Shown: positions 34,247 through 43,684, counted from the stretch's first letter. The stretch: 64,000 nt of DNA from GCA-2687515 sp002687515 (GCA_030745835.1 JASLNU010000134.1:6752-70751); one strand, 5' to 3'. The notes: generated by a model from the letters alone, not told the origin. Program-made: numbers and translations.

Positions 34247-34303
34247 AGACCGTTCCGGGATATGTCGAAAGCGATGGAATGGCTCGGTCTGGCGGCGGAA
34301 TAG
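34247..34303 (+). pseudogene. Tail of a decayed paralogue of the next gene
   Basis: The frame from 34247 reads R-PFRDMSKAMEWLGLAAE-stop, closely matching the C-terminal RRPFRDMMKAKEWLGI of the gene at 34504. A TAA lies two codons upstream and no further similarity is seen before it, so only the last ~17 codons of a former tandem copy survive. Confidence 0.55.
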
Positions 34304-34330
34304 GAGATTAGATATCCTAGTCCGGTTGAA

Positions 34331-34357
34331 TAGATTGGGGGTGTCCGCATATCTCCC
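34331..34357 (+). repeat. Short dispersed repeat, family E, copy 1
   Basis: Contains TAGATT, then GGGGTGTCCGCATATCTCCC. Related sequences in an inverted pair lie at 57799-57814 and 57846-57866 upstream of the histidine kinase. Confidence 0.45.
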
Positions 34358-34503
34358 TTATCGAACCGCCGCAGGAATTTCCTAACACTCCGCCGTCAAT
34401 TGTTTTGACCGCCGTCAAATCCAAGAATTACCCATTTTGGTAGATTATTGAAGGCTCCCATCGAATGCTCAAAGCATTGTTGATCTTGGTAAGGTAGCCA
34501 ATT

Positions 34504-34932
34504 GTGGCGCACGATTTCTATATCGATCCCGACGTCAATTGTATCTTTGTCAGGCATTTTGACGAAATGCGCGTTGGCGAAGGGTTCGATTCCATAATGG
34601 TTCTTCTTGCAGATCCCGAGTTTCATCGAGGCCTGAATATCTTGCGCGACACACGCCAAGTCTCAATTCCTGACATCTACGCCGACACACGGGAATTGAT
34701 AAACGCCCGTGAGCAAATGAAGAGTTACGCCGAGAATTTTCAAAGCAGCCGGTTCGCTTGGGTCGTTGGTTCTGCCGCAGACTATGCGATTGTTCATCGG
34801 TGGTCCGCCACGACGCGCCTCGATGCTCATGTTGAACGGAGACCCTTTCGAGACATGATGAAAGCGAAAGAGTGGCTCGGTATTCCCGGAGATTACGAGA
34901 TCAGGTATCCCACTGACGAAAAAACAGACTGA
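34504..34932 (+). CDS. Uncharacterised STAS/SpoIIAA-like small protein
   Basis: A 142-residue cytoplasmic protein starting at a GTG with AAGGTAG before it. The pattern of a beta-rich start, VLLADPEFHRGLNILRDTRQV, and a final amphipathic helix ending EWLGIPGDYEI resembles small STAS/SpoIIAA-like proteins that occur in multiple copies in alphaproteobacteria. No function is assigned. The gene is lower in GC than most of the window, and the tail of a second copy lies 200 bases upstream, so local duplication and decay have occurred. Confidence 0.65.
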   Translation: MAHDFYIDPDVNCIFVRHFDEMRVGEGFDSIMVLLADPEFHRGLNILRDTRQVSIPDIYADTRELINAREQMKSYAENFQSSRFAWVVGSAADYAIVHRWSATTRLDAHVERRPFRDMMKAKEWLGIPGDYEIRYPTDEKTD

Positions 34933-35045
34933 AGCCACCCTCCTGCCCGATAGGCACCGAGTGTCAAAATTGGGCGCCCATAGCGATCAGGCCCGACATT
35001 TTAGCCTATCCGGAAACCATTGGTTTTCCGCCCCCCGCCCCCGCC

Positions 35046-36185
35046 TCACCCCGGCAGCCAGCCCTTGAGCCGCGCGCGGGTTTGCGGCGACATGAAATCC
35101 TCGATCGGGCCGAGATAGGATTTCAGGCGCACGAGGGTTTCGGCGTTTTCCGATCCCGCGTTCGCGACCATCAACTCGACGGTCTTGTAGATCGCCTCGA
35201 TCAACTTGGCCGCGCCCTCCTCCGCCGCCAGCCATTCGGTTTCATCGCCGCCGGCTTGGAAGCGAATCGGCTGCGCCATGAACAACCGGTGCCGCTGGTT
35301 GCTGTTGTTGAGGGCGAAGCCGGCCAGGCTTCCCACCGTCGGCGCCGGGCCGGGCGGCAGGTCGGCGAGATAGGCGCGCGCCGACATCTTACAGACCAGC
35401 AACTCGTCGGAAGAGCGGATCAGATGCACCGCCGCGTCGCCCGGCACGGCGCGCAAGGCAAACTCGTAATCCATGGTGCCGGAATAATTGCCCCCGGTTT
35501 GCGGCGCCACCAGCAAGGGATGGGGAAAGAAACAATGGGTCAAAAAGCCGTGGCTTCCGACCCGCCAGTTGATTTGCGACGGATAGCCGGTGAACGGTTC
35601 GGCATCAAGAAACATGCGCGCCGCCACCGGGTGCATGGCTTCGAGCCCGATATCGACCAGTTGGCGGGCATCGATGCCGCCGGTGAGCGCGCCGCGCAGC
35701 CGCCCCGCCGCGCCTTCTTCCTCGAGGCGCATGAACATGGCGCAAACGGCAGCGGCGCCATCCTTGAAGCGGGCCATCATCGCCGGCCAGGAACCGTCGG
35801 AAAAAATGAAATCGGAATCCAAGAGGATGACGCCCGACGCTCCGCCGGCCATCGCTTCCTCGATCAATATCCGCGAGGTCAAGCGCTGCACGTTATGCTT
35901 CAAGATGGACGGATCGGAATTATTCATCGCCTCGGCCAGGCTGCCGCCGCGATAGGGGGTGTCCTCGAAATAACGAAAGCGGACCTCGGCGAGGGCGCGA
36001 AGCGGATCGATGCCGGGATGAAAATAGGCTTCCGAATCGCGATCCGTGAAGATATGGAAAACCAGTTCCGCGTCTTCGGCGGCGGCCGGGATATTGCCGG
36101 GCGACAGTTGGCTGGCCAGCGAAAATTCCAGATACTTGTTGACGTAAGCCTCGCCCCACAGCGTCAGGAACACGTCGAAACGCAA
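35046..36185 (-). CDS. Putative GT-A glycosyltransferase-like protein
   Basis: A 379-residue protein not firmly recognised. The segment GVILLDSDFIFSDGSWPAM has the form of a metal-binding DxD motif after a hydrophobic strand, as in GT-A nucleotide-sugar transferases. The FDVFLTLWGEAYVNKYLEF start suits this. No membrane segment is seen. It begins 8 bases after scpB and is the last gene of the dgt-to-scpB run, so it may be cotranscribed with housekeeping genes. Confidence 0.55.
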   Translation of the reverse strand: MRFDVFLTLWGEAYVNKYLEFSLASQLSPGNIPAAAEDAELVFHIFTDRDSEAYFHPGIDPLRALAEVRFRYFEDTPYRGGSLAEAMNNSDPSILKHNVQRLTSRILIEEAMAGGASGVILLDSDFIFSDGSWPAMMARFKDGAAAVCAMFMRLEEEGAAGRLRGALTGGIDARQLVDIGLEAMHPVAARMFLDAEPFTGYPSQINWRVGSHGFLTHCFFPHPLLVAPQTGGNYSGTMDYEFALRAVPGDAAVHLIRSSDELLVCKMSARAYLADLPPGPAPTVGSLAGFALNNSNQRHRLFMAQPIRFQAGGDETEWLAAEEGAAKLIEAIYKTVELMVANAGSENAETLVRLKSYLGPIEDFMSPQTRARLKGWLPG

Positions 36186-36193
36186 GGCGCTGC

Positions 36194-36901
36194 CTAGTCG
36201 GATTCGGCGCCGGCGCCGGCCAGCGGATCGCCGTCACCGGGGTCAAGGGGCTCCAGATCCAGCGCCCCGCTTTCCAAATCGGCCCCGGTCTCGTCTTCTT
36301 CGCTATCCTGGCTTACATCGGTTGGCGCCGGGAACGGCGCCGCCCTTGAGCCGATGGTCTGCACGGCGGGCCGCTTATCCAACAGCCCGGCGGCCTTCAG
36401 ATCGTCCATGCCGGGCAGATCGTCGAGCCCCTCGAGGCCGAACTGGCCGAGGAAACTGTCAGTGGTGCCCCAGGTGACCGGCTTGCCCGGTGTCCGCCGG
36501 CGGCCGCGCGGGCGTATCCAGCCGGCTTCGAACAAGACATCCATGGTGCCCTTGCTTAGCCCGACGCCACGGATTTCCTCGATCTCGGAACGGGTCACCG
36601 GCTGATGGTAGGCGATCACCGCCAGGGTTTCGACGGCGGCGCGCGACAGGCGGCGCATCAGCGTCCGTTCGACCATCAATTGGGCGCCCAGATCCTCGGC
36701 GGTGCGGAACGCCCAGCCCTTGCCGACCTTGACCAAATTCACCCCGCGCTCGGCGTAATGGTCCGATAGGGCGCCGATCAGCGCATCGATGTCGGCGCCA
36801 TCTGGAAGCCGGTCGGCGATCACCGATGCCGGCACCGGATCGGCGGATGCAAAGATCAGGGCTTCCAAAAGACGCAGGTGGTGAGGGTCGAAATCAGTCA
36901 T
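36194..36901 (-). CDS. scpB: Segregation and condensation protein B
   Basis: A winged-helix subunit of the SMC-ScpAB condensin complex, 235 residues. HHLRLLEALIFASADPV and VETLAVIAYHQPVTRSEIEEIRGV are diagnostic. The C-terminal ~60 residues are acidic and probably disordered. Its ATG lies 48 bases after the scpA stop. Confidence 0.96.
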   Translation of the reverse strand: MTDFDPHHLRLLEALIFASADPVPASVIADRLPDGADIDALIGALSDHYAERGVNLVKVGKGWAFRTAEDLGAQLMVERTLMRRLSRAAVETLAVIAYHQPVTRSEIEEIRGVGLSKGTMDVLFEAGWIRPRGRRRTPGKPVTWGTTDSFLGQFGLEGLDDLPGMDDLKAAGLLDKRPAVQTIGSRAAPFPAPTDVSQDSEEDETGADLESGALDLEPLDPGDGDPLAGAGAESD

Positions 36902-36920
36902 ATTGCATTCCGATTATTTT

Positions 36921-36957
36921 CATTCGCCTTATATTCATTTGCCTTATATTCATTTGC
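36921..36957. repeat. 15-base tandem repeat at the scpA end
   Basis: About two and a half units of CATTTGCCTTATATT span the scpA stop codon and the scpA-scpB spacer. The AT-rich repeat may have arisen by slippage. Confidence 0.6.
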
Positions 36958-37732
36958 CTGGGGCCCGGACATAGATCGGATCGAACAGCCGGTTCTGGCG
37001 CAGGCTCAGTTTTCCGTCCTTGGTCAGTTGCAGCGCCGCCGCCAGGGTCGATGAAAGCATCGAGCGCCCGACCAGGCCGCCCTGCAATTCTTGCGGCAGG
37101 AATTGCATCAGGCTGGACCAGTCGGGAATCCGGTCGAGCATTCCGGTCAACAGCTTTAGCGCTTCTTCCGGCGAATAAAGCTCCGACGGTTCGATCCGGA
37201 GGGTGCGGATATTGGAGCGGTGGGTATGCTCGCCATAGGCGCTCAAAAGATCGAACAGGCTGACTTCGTAGACCGATGTGGAATCATAGCCGAATTTTTC
37301 CGGGGCGCCGCGGGCGAAGAAATCGGTGCCCAGGCGCGGCCGCGCCATCAACTTCTCGCCGGCCTCCTGCATCGCTTGCAGGCGGCGCATCTGATAGGCG
37401 AGGGCGGCGGCCATCTGTTCGCCGCTGGGCTCGTCTTCTTCCGACAGATCGGGCAGCAACAGGCGCGATTTCAAATAGGCCAGCCAGGCCGCCATCACCA
37501 GATAGTCGGCGGCAAGTTCCAGATTGGTGCCGCGCAGCCGCGCCACCCAAACCAGGTATTGATCGGCCAGCTCGAGGATCGAGATTTGCGTGATATCGAC
37601 TTTCTGCTCGCGCGCCAGGGTCAGCAAGACATCGAGCGGCCCCTCGAAGCCGCCGAGATCGACCACCAGTTCCTGGCCCTCCGCGACGTCGGCGCGTTCC
37701 TGCATCTCGAAATCGTCAAATTCGTCAGCCAT
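36950..37732 (-). CDS. scpA: Segregation and condensation protein A
   Basis: The kleisin subunit that bridges SMC heads, 260 residues. FEGPLDVLLTLAREQKVDITQISILELADQYL at residues ~29-60 is the ScpA signature, and the C-terminal winged helix is present. It starts 3 bases after the M50 protease gene and precedes scpB, the normal order. Confidence 0.96.
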   Translation of the reverse strand: MADEFDDFEMQERADVAEGQELVVDLGGFEGPLDVLLTLAREQKVDITQISILELADQYLVWVARLRGTNLELAADYLVMAAWLAYLKSRLLLPDLSEEDEPSGEQMAAALAYQMRRLQAMQEAGEKLMARPRLGTDFFARGAPEKFGYDSTSVYEVSLFDLLSAYGEHTHRSNIRTLRIEPSELYSPEEALKLLTGMLDRIPDWSSLMQFLPQELQGGLVGRSMLSSTLAAALQLTKDGKLSLRQNRLFDPIYVRAPGK

Positions 37733-37735
37733 TCT

Positions 37736-38425
37736 CTAGCCCAATCCCACCAGTTCGGTGATCAGTTCCATCGACCAATATGCCGGCACGCCGATGAGCC
37801 ACCAGAATATGTTCAAATCCATCCCCACCGCATCGCCCAGCCAGGGCAACAGGAACAATGCGCCAAGGATAATGGCAAAGCCGGCGCGCTCCAACCGGGA
37901 CACCATTATAGCCAAGGAACGCGGCAATACAGCTACCAAAACGCGCCCCCCATCCAGCGGCGGCAAGGGAATCAGATTGAAAAAAAAGAGAATCATGTTG
38001 AGCAGCATGGACATGCGCAGGCTTGTTATGGCCCAGGCCCACGCCGCTTCGGGAAGGAATTGGACGGTGTGCAGCAATGCCCCCGAAGCCAGCGCCAGGA
38101 TCAGATTGGAAAACGGCCCGGCGATGGCAACCAGCACCATATCGCGGCGGAAGGACCGTAAATTCAAAAAATTCACCGGCACCGGCTTGGCGTAGCCGAA
38201 GGCCATGCGCCCGCCCGACGCCATCAACAACAGCGCCGGCAAGATGATGGTGCCAAAGAGATCGATATGCTTGAACGGATTGAAGGTGACGCGGCCGGCA
38301 CGCAGCGCCGTGTCGTCGCCCAGCTTTGACGCTACCCAACCATGCGCGGCTTCGTGCAGGGGAATCGCGAACAGGAGCGGCACCACCCAGATCGATATCC
38401 GGAATAGAAGCGAATGTTCATCCAT
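37736..38425 (-). CDS. Site-2 protease family (M50) zinc metalloprotease
   Basis: An integral-membrane protease of 229 residues with the zinc motif His24-Glu25-x2-His28 and the third ligand Asp158 in NLIPLPPLDGGRV. About five or six hydrophobic segments are visible and there is no PDZ domain, so it belongs to the short, stand-alone M50 group next to scpA in many bacteria. The start overlaps the nagZ stop by one base. The substrate is unknown. Confidence 0.92.
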   Translation of the reverse strand: MDEHSLLFRISIWVVPLLFAIPLHEAAHGWVASKLGDDTALRAGRVTFNPFKHIDLFGTIILPALLLMASGGRMAFGYAKPVPVNFLNLRSFRRDMVLVAIAGPFSNLILALASGALLHTVQFLPEAAWAWAITSLRMSMLLNMILFFFNLIPLPPLDGGRVLVAVLPRSLAIMVSRLERAGFAIILGALFLLPWLGDAVGMDLNIFWWLIGVPAYWSMELITELVGLG

Positions 38426-39471
38426 TACGTGGCGAGCAATTCATCCAGCCGCGCCAGGGCGGCGGCGGCATCGAAACCTTGCTGTCCCTCCGGCGCCGGT
38501 ATCCGATCGAGGGCGGATTGCAAGCGCCCGGCGGCCTCCGGCCCAAGGCGCGGAACCGCCGGCGCCACCGCCTCCATTTCTTCTTGCTCGCCGTTGCAGT
38601 GCAAGACGATATCGCAGCCCGCCTGGATGGCCCGGCGGGCGCGGTCATCCAAGCCGCCGGCCAGCGCCTGCATGGATAAATCGTCGGACAGCAACAGGCC
38701 CTGAAAACCGATGCGTTCGCGGATCAGGGTCCGGATCGCCGCCTCCGACAAGGTTACCGGCGCCTCGGCATCGGCCGCCTTGTAAACAACATGCGCGGTC
38801 ATCGCCACCGGCATATCGCAAAGTTCGCGAAACGGCGCGAAGTCGGTGGCATCCAATTCCGCCAGCGGCGAATCCACCTCGGGCAAATCCGTGTGGCTGT
38901 CGACCAGGGCGCGGCCATGCCCCGGAATATGCTTGATCACCGGCAGCACGCCGCCGGTGATCATTCCGTTACATACCTGGCGGCCCAGATCGGCGATCTG
39001 ATCGGGGATCTCGCCGAAGGCGCGGTCACCGATAACCGAATCGGCGCCGGCAATCGGGACATCGAGGACCGGCACGCAATCGACGGTGATTCCGAGGGCC
39101 GCCAAATCATCCGCGATCAGGCGGGCACTGAGCCAGGCCGCTTGCCGCGCGCGCTCGGGATCGGCGGCATAAAGGCCGGCGAAGACGGCGGCGGCCGGCG
39201 GCAAGCGCCAATGCGGGGGCCGCAGCCGCGCTACGCGGCCGCCTTCCTGATCGATCAGCACCGGCGCATCGGGCCTGCCGATGCTATCGCGCAGCGCCGC
39301 GACCAGGCCGCGCAGCTGATCCGGGTCCTGGCAATTGCGCTGGAACAGGATGAAACCGGCGGGATCGGTTTCGGCGAAAAATGACCGCTCCCACGCGCTC
39401 GGCTCAAGACCGGCGCAGCCAAAGATGACCGCCCTCGGCGGTAACGGCGCGCCATGTCCATTGTCGCTCAT
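38425..39471 (-). CDS. nagZ: Beta-N-acetylhexosaminidase
   Basis: A family 3 glycosidase that releases N-acetylglucosamine from anhydromuropeptides during cell-wall recycling. It has 348 residues from the ATG at 39469-39471, which overlaps the SPOR gene by 4 bases. KHIPGHGRALVDSHTDLPEV carries the catalytic His loop, and LLLSDDLSMQAL the nucleophile Asp. It is cytoplasmic, with no signal peptide. Confidence 0.95.
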   Translation of the reverse strand: MSDNGHGAPLPPRAVIFGCAGLEPSAWERSFFAETDPAGFILFQRNCQDPDQLRGLVAALRDSIGRPDAPVLIDQEGGRVARLRPPHWRLPPAAAVFAGLYAADPERARQAAWLSARLIADDLAALGITVDCVPVLDVPIAGADSVIGDRAFGEIPDQIADLGRQVCNGMITGGVLPVIKHIPGHGRALVDSHTDLPEVDSPLAELDATDFAPFRELCDMPVAMTAHVVYKAADAEAPVTLSEAAIRTLIRERIGFQGLLLSDDLSMQALAGGLDDRARRAIQAGCDIVLHCNGEQEEMEAVAPAVPRLGPEAAGRLQSALDRIPAPEGQQGFDAAAALARLDELLAT

Positions 39472-40574
39472 CCGCCGGGCGCGACGACTAGGCAGCCGAC
39501 CTTTTTCTTGGCCAGCGCCCGGCACAGTTGACGCGCCGTATCCTTGTCCGGCAGCGTTCCGGCGCGCAGACGGTAGAATATGCCCCTGGCGCCGAGATCG
39601 GCGCGCACCACGCTCAATGACAGCTTGCCCAATAGTTCGGCATGGCGGCCGCGCAGCCGGCGCCATTCGCCGCCCGCCGCTTTTTCGTCGCGCACCGCCG
39701 CCAGTTGGACACTGTAGCCGGACCCCGGAAGCGTCGCCGCCGGCAATTGAATTTCAGGCTTGCTGGCGAGGCTGGCCTCGGGCGCGGCCTCGGGTGTCTT
39801 GACCTCGGGCGGCGGTGGCGCCGGCGGCGGTTTTTGCACGGCGATTACTTTTTCCGGCGAAGGTTTTGCCGGGGAAGGCTCTGCTGGGGACGGCTCTGCT
39901 GGCGATGGCTTCGCCGCCGCTTCGGCCCCCGCATCCTGGCTTTTTTGGGCGGGTTTGGCGGCGCTGGTTTCGGGCTTTTGAACGTCCTCGGCCTCGCTGG
40001 CGGCGATCAGTTTCTCGGCGCTCTTTGCCGGCCCGCCGGCAGCGGTGTCCTTGGCCGCCGGTTTTGCCGGCCGGGTTCCGGTTGACGCCGGCGATGGCAG
40101 CGGATTTTCCGGGCGCGGCAGCAGGGTCTCGGCGGACCTTTCCGGCTGATCGCCGCCGATACGCTTGTAAACCTCGATATCCCGATTTTTGATTTCGATG
40201 CCGCCGGGCTTGTCGGGGCGCACCTTGAGCGGACCGGCGGCGGCCTGGATCACCGGAACATCGTCCGCGCCGGTGCCGAACAACTGCCCGCCCATGGCCA
40301 GCCAACCGCCATAGCTGGCACCGGCCAGGATTAAGAGAACGATCAAAACCAAAATACCGCGCCGGCGTCCGGGCGGGCGGCGCCTTACCCGCTCAAACTC
40401 AAGGGTATCCGATTGCAACTCGCCTCGATCGAAGTCCGGGATATCGGCCAAGGGCGGCCCACCATCCAACGGGGCGTCCGGATGGCCGTCACCTGGGCCG
40501 TCACCCGGGCCGTCACCCGGGCCTTCAACCGGGCCGTCAACTTGACCGTTATTTGGGCGGTCTTCGGCTGCCAT
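39468..40574 (-). CDS. SPOR-domain membrane protein with low-complexity linkers
   Basis: A bitopic inner-membrane protein of about 368 residues. A disordered cytoplasmic start made of Gly-Asp-Gly-Pro repeats leads to one helix (RRGILVLIVLLILAGASYGGWLAMGG region). A long Pro/Ala/Lys-rich periplasmic linker with repeated EPSPA units follows, then a C-terminal SPOR domain (GSGYSVQLAAVRDEKAAGGEW to the end) that binds denuded peptidoglycan at division sites. The ATG at 40574 is 3 bases after the argS stop; a TTG one codon upstream is possible. Confidence 0.9.
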   Translation of the reverse strand: MAAEDRPNNGQVDGPVEGPGDGPGDGPGDGHPDAPLDGGPPLADIPDFDRGELQSDTLEFERVRRRPPGRRRGILVLIVLLILAGASYGGWLAMGGQLFGTGADDVPVIQAAAGPLKVRPDKPGGIEIKNRDIEVYKRIGGDQPERSAETLLPRPENPLPSPASTGTRPAKPAAKDTAAGGPAKSAEKLIAASEAEDVQKPETSAAKPAQKSQDAGAEAAAKPSPAEPSPAEPSPAKPSPEKVIAVQKPPPAPPPPEVKTPEAAPEASLASKPEIQLPAATLPGSGYSVQLAAVRDEKAAGGEWRRLRGRHAELLGKLSLSVVRADLGARGIFYRLRAGTLPDKDTARQLCRALAKKKVGCLVVAPGG

Positions 40575-40577
40575 CAA

Positions 40578-42332
40578 TTACATCTCCTGGACTGGCGTCA
40601 CCCCCATCACGGTAAGGCCGGACGCAATCACCAATTCCAACGCTTTCACCAGCGCCAGGCGGGCGCGGCTTAATTCTTTATCAGATTCGACGAGAAAGCG
40701 AAGACTTTCGTCCTGGCGCGCGCCTTTTGTCCAAAGGGCATGAAACGATGCCGACAAATCGTTCAGAAAATAGGCTATTCTGTGCGGTTCCAGCGCCTCG
40801 GCGGCGCCTTCGACCATGCGCGGCCAGGCCGCCATCGATTTGATCAATTGCAGCTCGGCCGGGTCCGCGAGGAGGCTGAAATCGGCCAATTGCAGCGAAT
40901 CGGGTGAAAGCTCGGCGGCGTCGAACATTCGGGCGGCATGGCGCAGCACCGAGCAGCATCGGGCGTGTGAATACTGCACGTAGAAAACCGGGTTGTCGCG
41001 GCTTTGCTCGACCACCTTGGCCAGGTCGAAATCCAGTTGCGCGTCGTTCTTGCGGGTCAGCATGATGAAGCGGACCACATCCTTGCCGACCTGATCGATG
41101 ACCTCGGCCAAGGTAACGAATGTGCCGGACCGTTTCGACATCTTCACCGGCTCGCCCCGGTCCAAAAGATTGACCATCTGGCAGAGGATCACATGCAAAC
41201 CGCCTTTTTCGCCGGTGAGCGCCGTCACCGCGGCGTTCATGCGTTTCACGTAGCCGCCATGATCGGCGCCCCAGACATCGATCAGATCGGTGAAGCCGCG
41301 CCGGTGCTTGTCGAGATGGTAGGCCATGTCGGTGGCGAAATAGGTCCAGGTACCGTCGGATTTCCTGAGCGGCCGGTCGACATCGTCGCCGAACTCGGTG
41401 GCCTTGAACAAAAGCTGCGGGCGCGGCTCCCAATCCTCGGGCGTCATGCCCTTGGGCGGCTCCAGGGTGCCGGTGTAGACCAGGCCGGCGCCTTCGAGCA
41501 CGCTTACAACTTCGTCGACGCCGCCGCGCTCCACCAGGTCCCGCTCCGAAAAGAAAACGCCATGCTCGACCCCGAGCGCCGCAAGGTCGCCGCGGATCAG
41601 CGTCATCATTTCCTGGGTGGCGAAGGCGCTGAACGGTTGCAGCCATTCCTCTTCGGCCATGCCCAGCCATTTATCCCCGTCCCGCTCCTTGAGTTTCTCG
41701 GCGGCAGGAACCAGGTAGGCGCCGGGGTAAAGCCCTTCGGGAAATTCGGTAACCACCTCGCCCAGGCATTCGCGGTATCGGAGATGCAGCGAGCGGGCCA
41801 GCGCCTCGACCTGGGCGCCGGCGTCGTTGACGTAATATTCGCGCATCACATCGTAGCCGGCCTTGGCCAGGATGGCGGCCAGCGCATCGCCGACGACGGC
41901 GCCGCGGCCGTGGCCGACATGCATCGGGCCGGTCGGATTGGCGGACACATATTCCACATTCACGCGGCGCCCGGCGCCGATGTTCGAATCGCCATAAGCG
42001 ATGCCCGCCGCCAGAATCTCGCCCAGGCGCGCGTACCAGAATTGCGGCGCCAGGGTGGCGTTGATGAAACCGGGCCCGGCCACCTCCACCGACGCCACTT
42101 CGTCCATGGCTTCGAGGCCGGCGGCGATCTTTTCCGCCAATTCGCGGGGGCCGAGCCCCGCCGCCTTGGCCAGGACCATGGCCGCGTTGGTGGAAATGTC
42201 GCCATGCTTGACGTCGCGCGGCGGCTCCACGGTGACGCCCCCGGCATCGATGACATGTTGCAGAACGCCGGCGGCGGCAAGGCCTTCCAATATGTCGCCG
42301 ATGCGCCCGTTGAAATATTCGAAGGTGTTCAT
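40578..42332 (-). CDS. argS: Arginine--tRNA ligase
   Basis: A class I synthetase of 584 residues with the HIGH-like motif in SANPTGPMHVGHGRGAVVGDA and the KMSKR loop as VKMSKRSGTFVTL. The C-terminal anticodon-binding DALR region is complete. The ATG at 42330-42332, 7 bases after the dgt stop, matches the usual start; the longer frame overlaps dgt. Confidence 0.97.
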   Translation of the reverse strand: MNTFEYFNGRIGDILEGLAAAGVLQHVIDAGGVTVEPPRDVKHGDISTNAAMVLAKAAGLGPRELAEKIAAGLEAMDEVASVEVAGPGFINATLAPQFWYARLGEILAAGIAYGDSNIGAGRRVNVEYVSANPTGPMHVGHGRGAVVGDALAAILAKAGYDVMREYYVNDAGAQVEALARSLHLRYRECLGEVVTEFPEGLYPGAYLVPAAEKLKERDGDKWLGMAEEEWLQPFSAFATQEMMTLIRGDLAALGVEHGVFFSERDLVERGGVDEVVSVLEGAGLVYTGTLEPPKGMTPEDWEPRPQLLFKATEFGDDVDRPLRKSDGTWTYFATDMAYHLDKHRRGFTDLIDVWGADHGGYVKRMNAAVTALTGEKGGLHVILCQMVNLLDRGEPVKMSKRSGTFVTLAEVIDQVGKDVVRFIMLTRKNDAQLDFDLAKVVEQSRDNPVFYVQYSHARCCSVLRHAARMFDAAELSPDSLQLADFSLLADPAELQLIKSMAAWPRMVEGAAEALEPHRIAYFLNDLSASFHALWTKGARQDESLRFLVESDKELSRARLALVKALELVIASGLTVMGVTPVQEM

Positions 42333-42339
42333 GAGGTGC

Positions 42340-43569
42340 TCACGAAGTCCTGGCCCGCACGCCGACCAGCCGGTCGTGCTCATCCTGGGCGAAGCGGTCG
42401 GTCATGCCGGCAATGTAATCGGCGGCGACGCGCGCCGTCTCGGCGCTGCCCGGCGCGCCGGCCCGCGCGCACCATTCCGGCGGCAGGTTGCCGGGATCTT
42501 CGATCAGCACTTTAAACAAATCCTTGATGACATGGCGTGCATTGCTGGTCATGCGGTTCACTTTTTCATGCCGGTACATGTTTTCGAACAAAAAACCGCG
42601 AATGCCCCGGTCGACCTCGATCATATCTCCTGAAAATGCGATCACCGGAGATCCCAGGGCGCGGATATCATCGGCGCTCGCCGGCGCCGCTTCTTTTAAC
42701 CGCGCCCACGATTCTGTCAAACAGTCATCGACCATTTCGCCGATCATGCGGCGGATCGCTTCGTGGCGGATGCGCCCCCGCTCGAGCCCCGGATATTCGG
42801 CGCCGACGTTGGCGAGAATTTCACCGATCAGGGGAACCCCGGCCAGATCCTCGATGCTGAACAACCCGGCGCGCAAGCCGTCGTCGATATCGTGGTTGTT
42901 GTAGGCGATGTCGTCGGCCAGCGCCGCCGCCTGCGCCTCGGCGCCGGCGAATGTTTGCAGTTCGAGATCGTGGCTTTTCACATATTCGGCGACATCGCGC
43001 GGAATGCCATTACCCTCCTTGGCACCATCGCCGCCGCCGCCATGCAGCGACCCGTTATGCTTGACCACGCCTTCCAGGGTTTCCCAGGTGAGGTTGAGGC
43101 CATCGAATTCGGGATAGCGGCTTTCCAGCCGGGTCACCACCGACAGCGATTGCGCGTTGTGATCGAAACCGCCGAAATCCCGCATCAGCTCCGCCAGCGC
43201 ATCCTCGCCGGCATGGCCGAACGGCGGATGGCCGAGATCATGGGCCAGCGCCAGGGCCTCGGCCAAATCTTCGTTCAGCCCCAGGCAGCGGGCGACGGAG
43301 CGGGCGATCTGCGCCACTTCCAGGGTGTGGGTCAGGCGGGTCCGGAAATGATCGCCTTCATGGTTGACGAAAACCTGGGTTTTGTATTCCAGGCGCCGGA
43401 AGGCCGCCGAATGGATGATCCGGTCGCGGTCGCGCTGAAAGCAGGTGCGCGTGGCGCTGTCGGCCTCCGGATGCAGCCGCCCCCGGCTTTCTGCGGGATC
43501 ACAGGCAAAGGGCGCGAGATCCGCTCGGCTAATATGGGAATAGGTCTCCATAAACTTCAAATTACCCAT
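42340..43569 (-). CDS. dgt: dGTP triphosphohydrolase-like protein
   Basis: An HD-domain enzyme that cleaves dNTPs to deoxynucleosides and triphosphate. The signature CDPAESRGRLHPE, then FQRDRDRIIHSAAFRRLEYKTQVF, and the HD metal motif ALALAHDLGHPPFGHAGE are present. Starts at 43569 (409 residues) or 43551 are both reasonable; the longer frame is not needed. It heads the dgt-argS-SPOR-nagZ run and diverges from erpA. Confidence 0.93.
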   Translation of the reverse strand: MGNLKFMETYSHISRADLAPFACDPAESRGRLHPEADSATRTCFQRDRDRIIHSAAFRRLEYKTQVFVNHEGDHFRTRLTHTLEVAQIARSVARCLGLNEDLAEALALAHDLGHPPFGHAGEDALAELMRDFGGFDHNAQSLSVVTRLESRYPEFDGLNLTWETLEGVVKHNGSLHGGGGDGAKEGNGIPRDVAEYVKSHDLELQTFAGAEAQAAALADDIAYNNHDIDDGLRAGLFSIEDLAGVPLIGEILANVGAEYPGLERGRIRHEAIRRMIGEMVDDCLTESWARLKEAAPASADDIRALGSPVIAFSGDMIEVDRGIRGFLFENMYRHEKVNRMTSNARHVIKDLFKVLIEDPGNLPPEWCARAGAPGSAETARVAADYIAGMTDRFAQDEHDRLVGVRARTS

Positions 43570-43603
43570 GCGCGCCGGCCACCGCAACGCGCGCGCCATG
43601 CAT

Positions 43604-43654
43604 TTGACAAATTCCCCGGAAATACTAGATAAGTAGATATTGAGAATCGTTATT
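43604..43654 (+). promoter_or_regulatory. erpA promoter with Fur-box-like operator
   Basis: A perfect -35 TTGACA (43604-43609), a 16-base spacer and a poor -10 TAGATA (43626-43631) precede erpA. Just downstream, GATATTGAGAATCGTTATT (43636-43654) matches the classical 19-base Fur consensus at 15 positions. Its place around the expected transcript start would suit repression by iron-loaded Fur or a relative. The site is read by eye, not scored against a genome background. Confidence 0.5.
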
Positions 43655-43684
43655 ACTTTTTGACCATAACGGAAATCGGCTGCA

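Noticed and set aside
41004..42515. A 503-codon plus-strand frame opposite argS
   Set aside because: argS has intact class I synthetase motifs; the antisense frame is a composition artefact.
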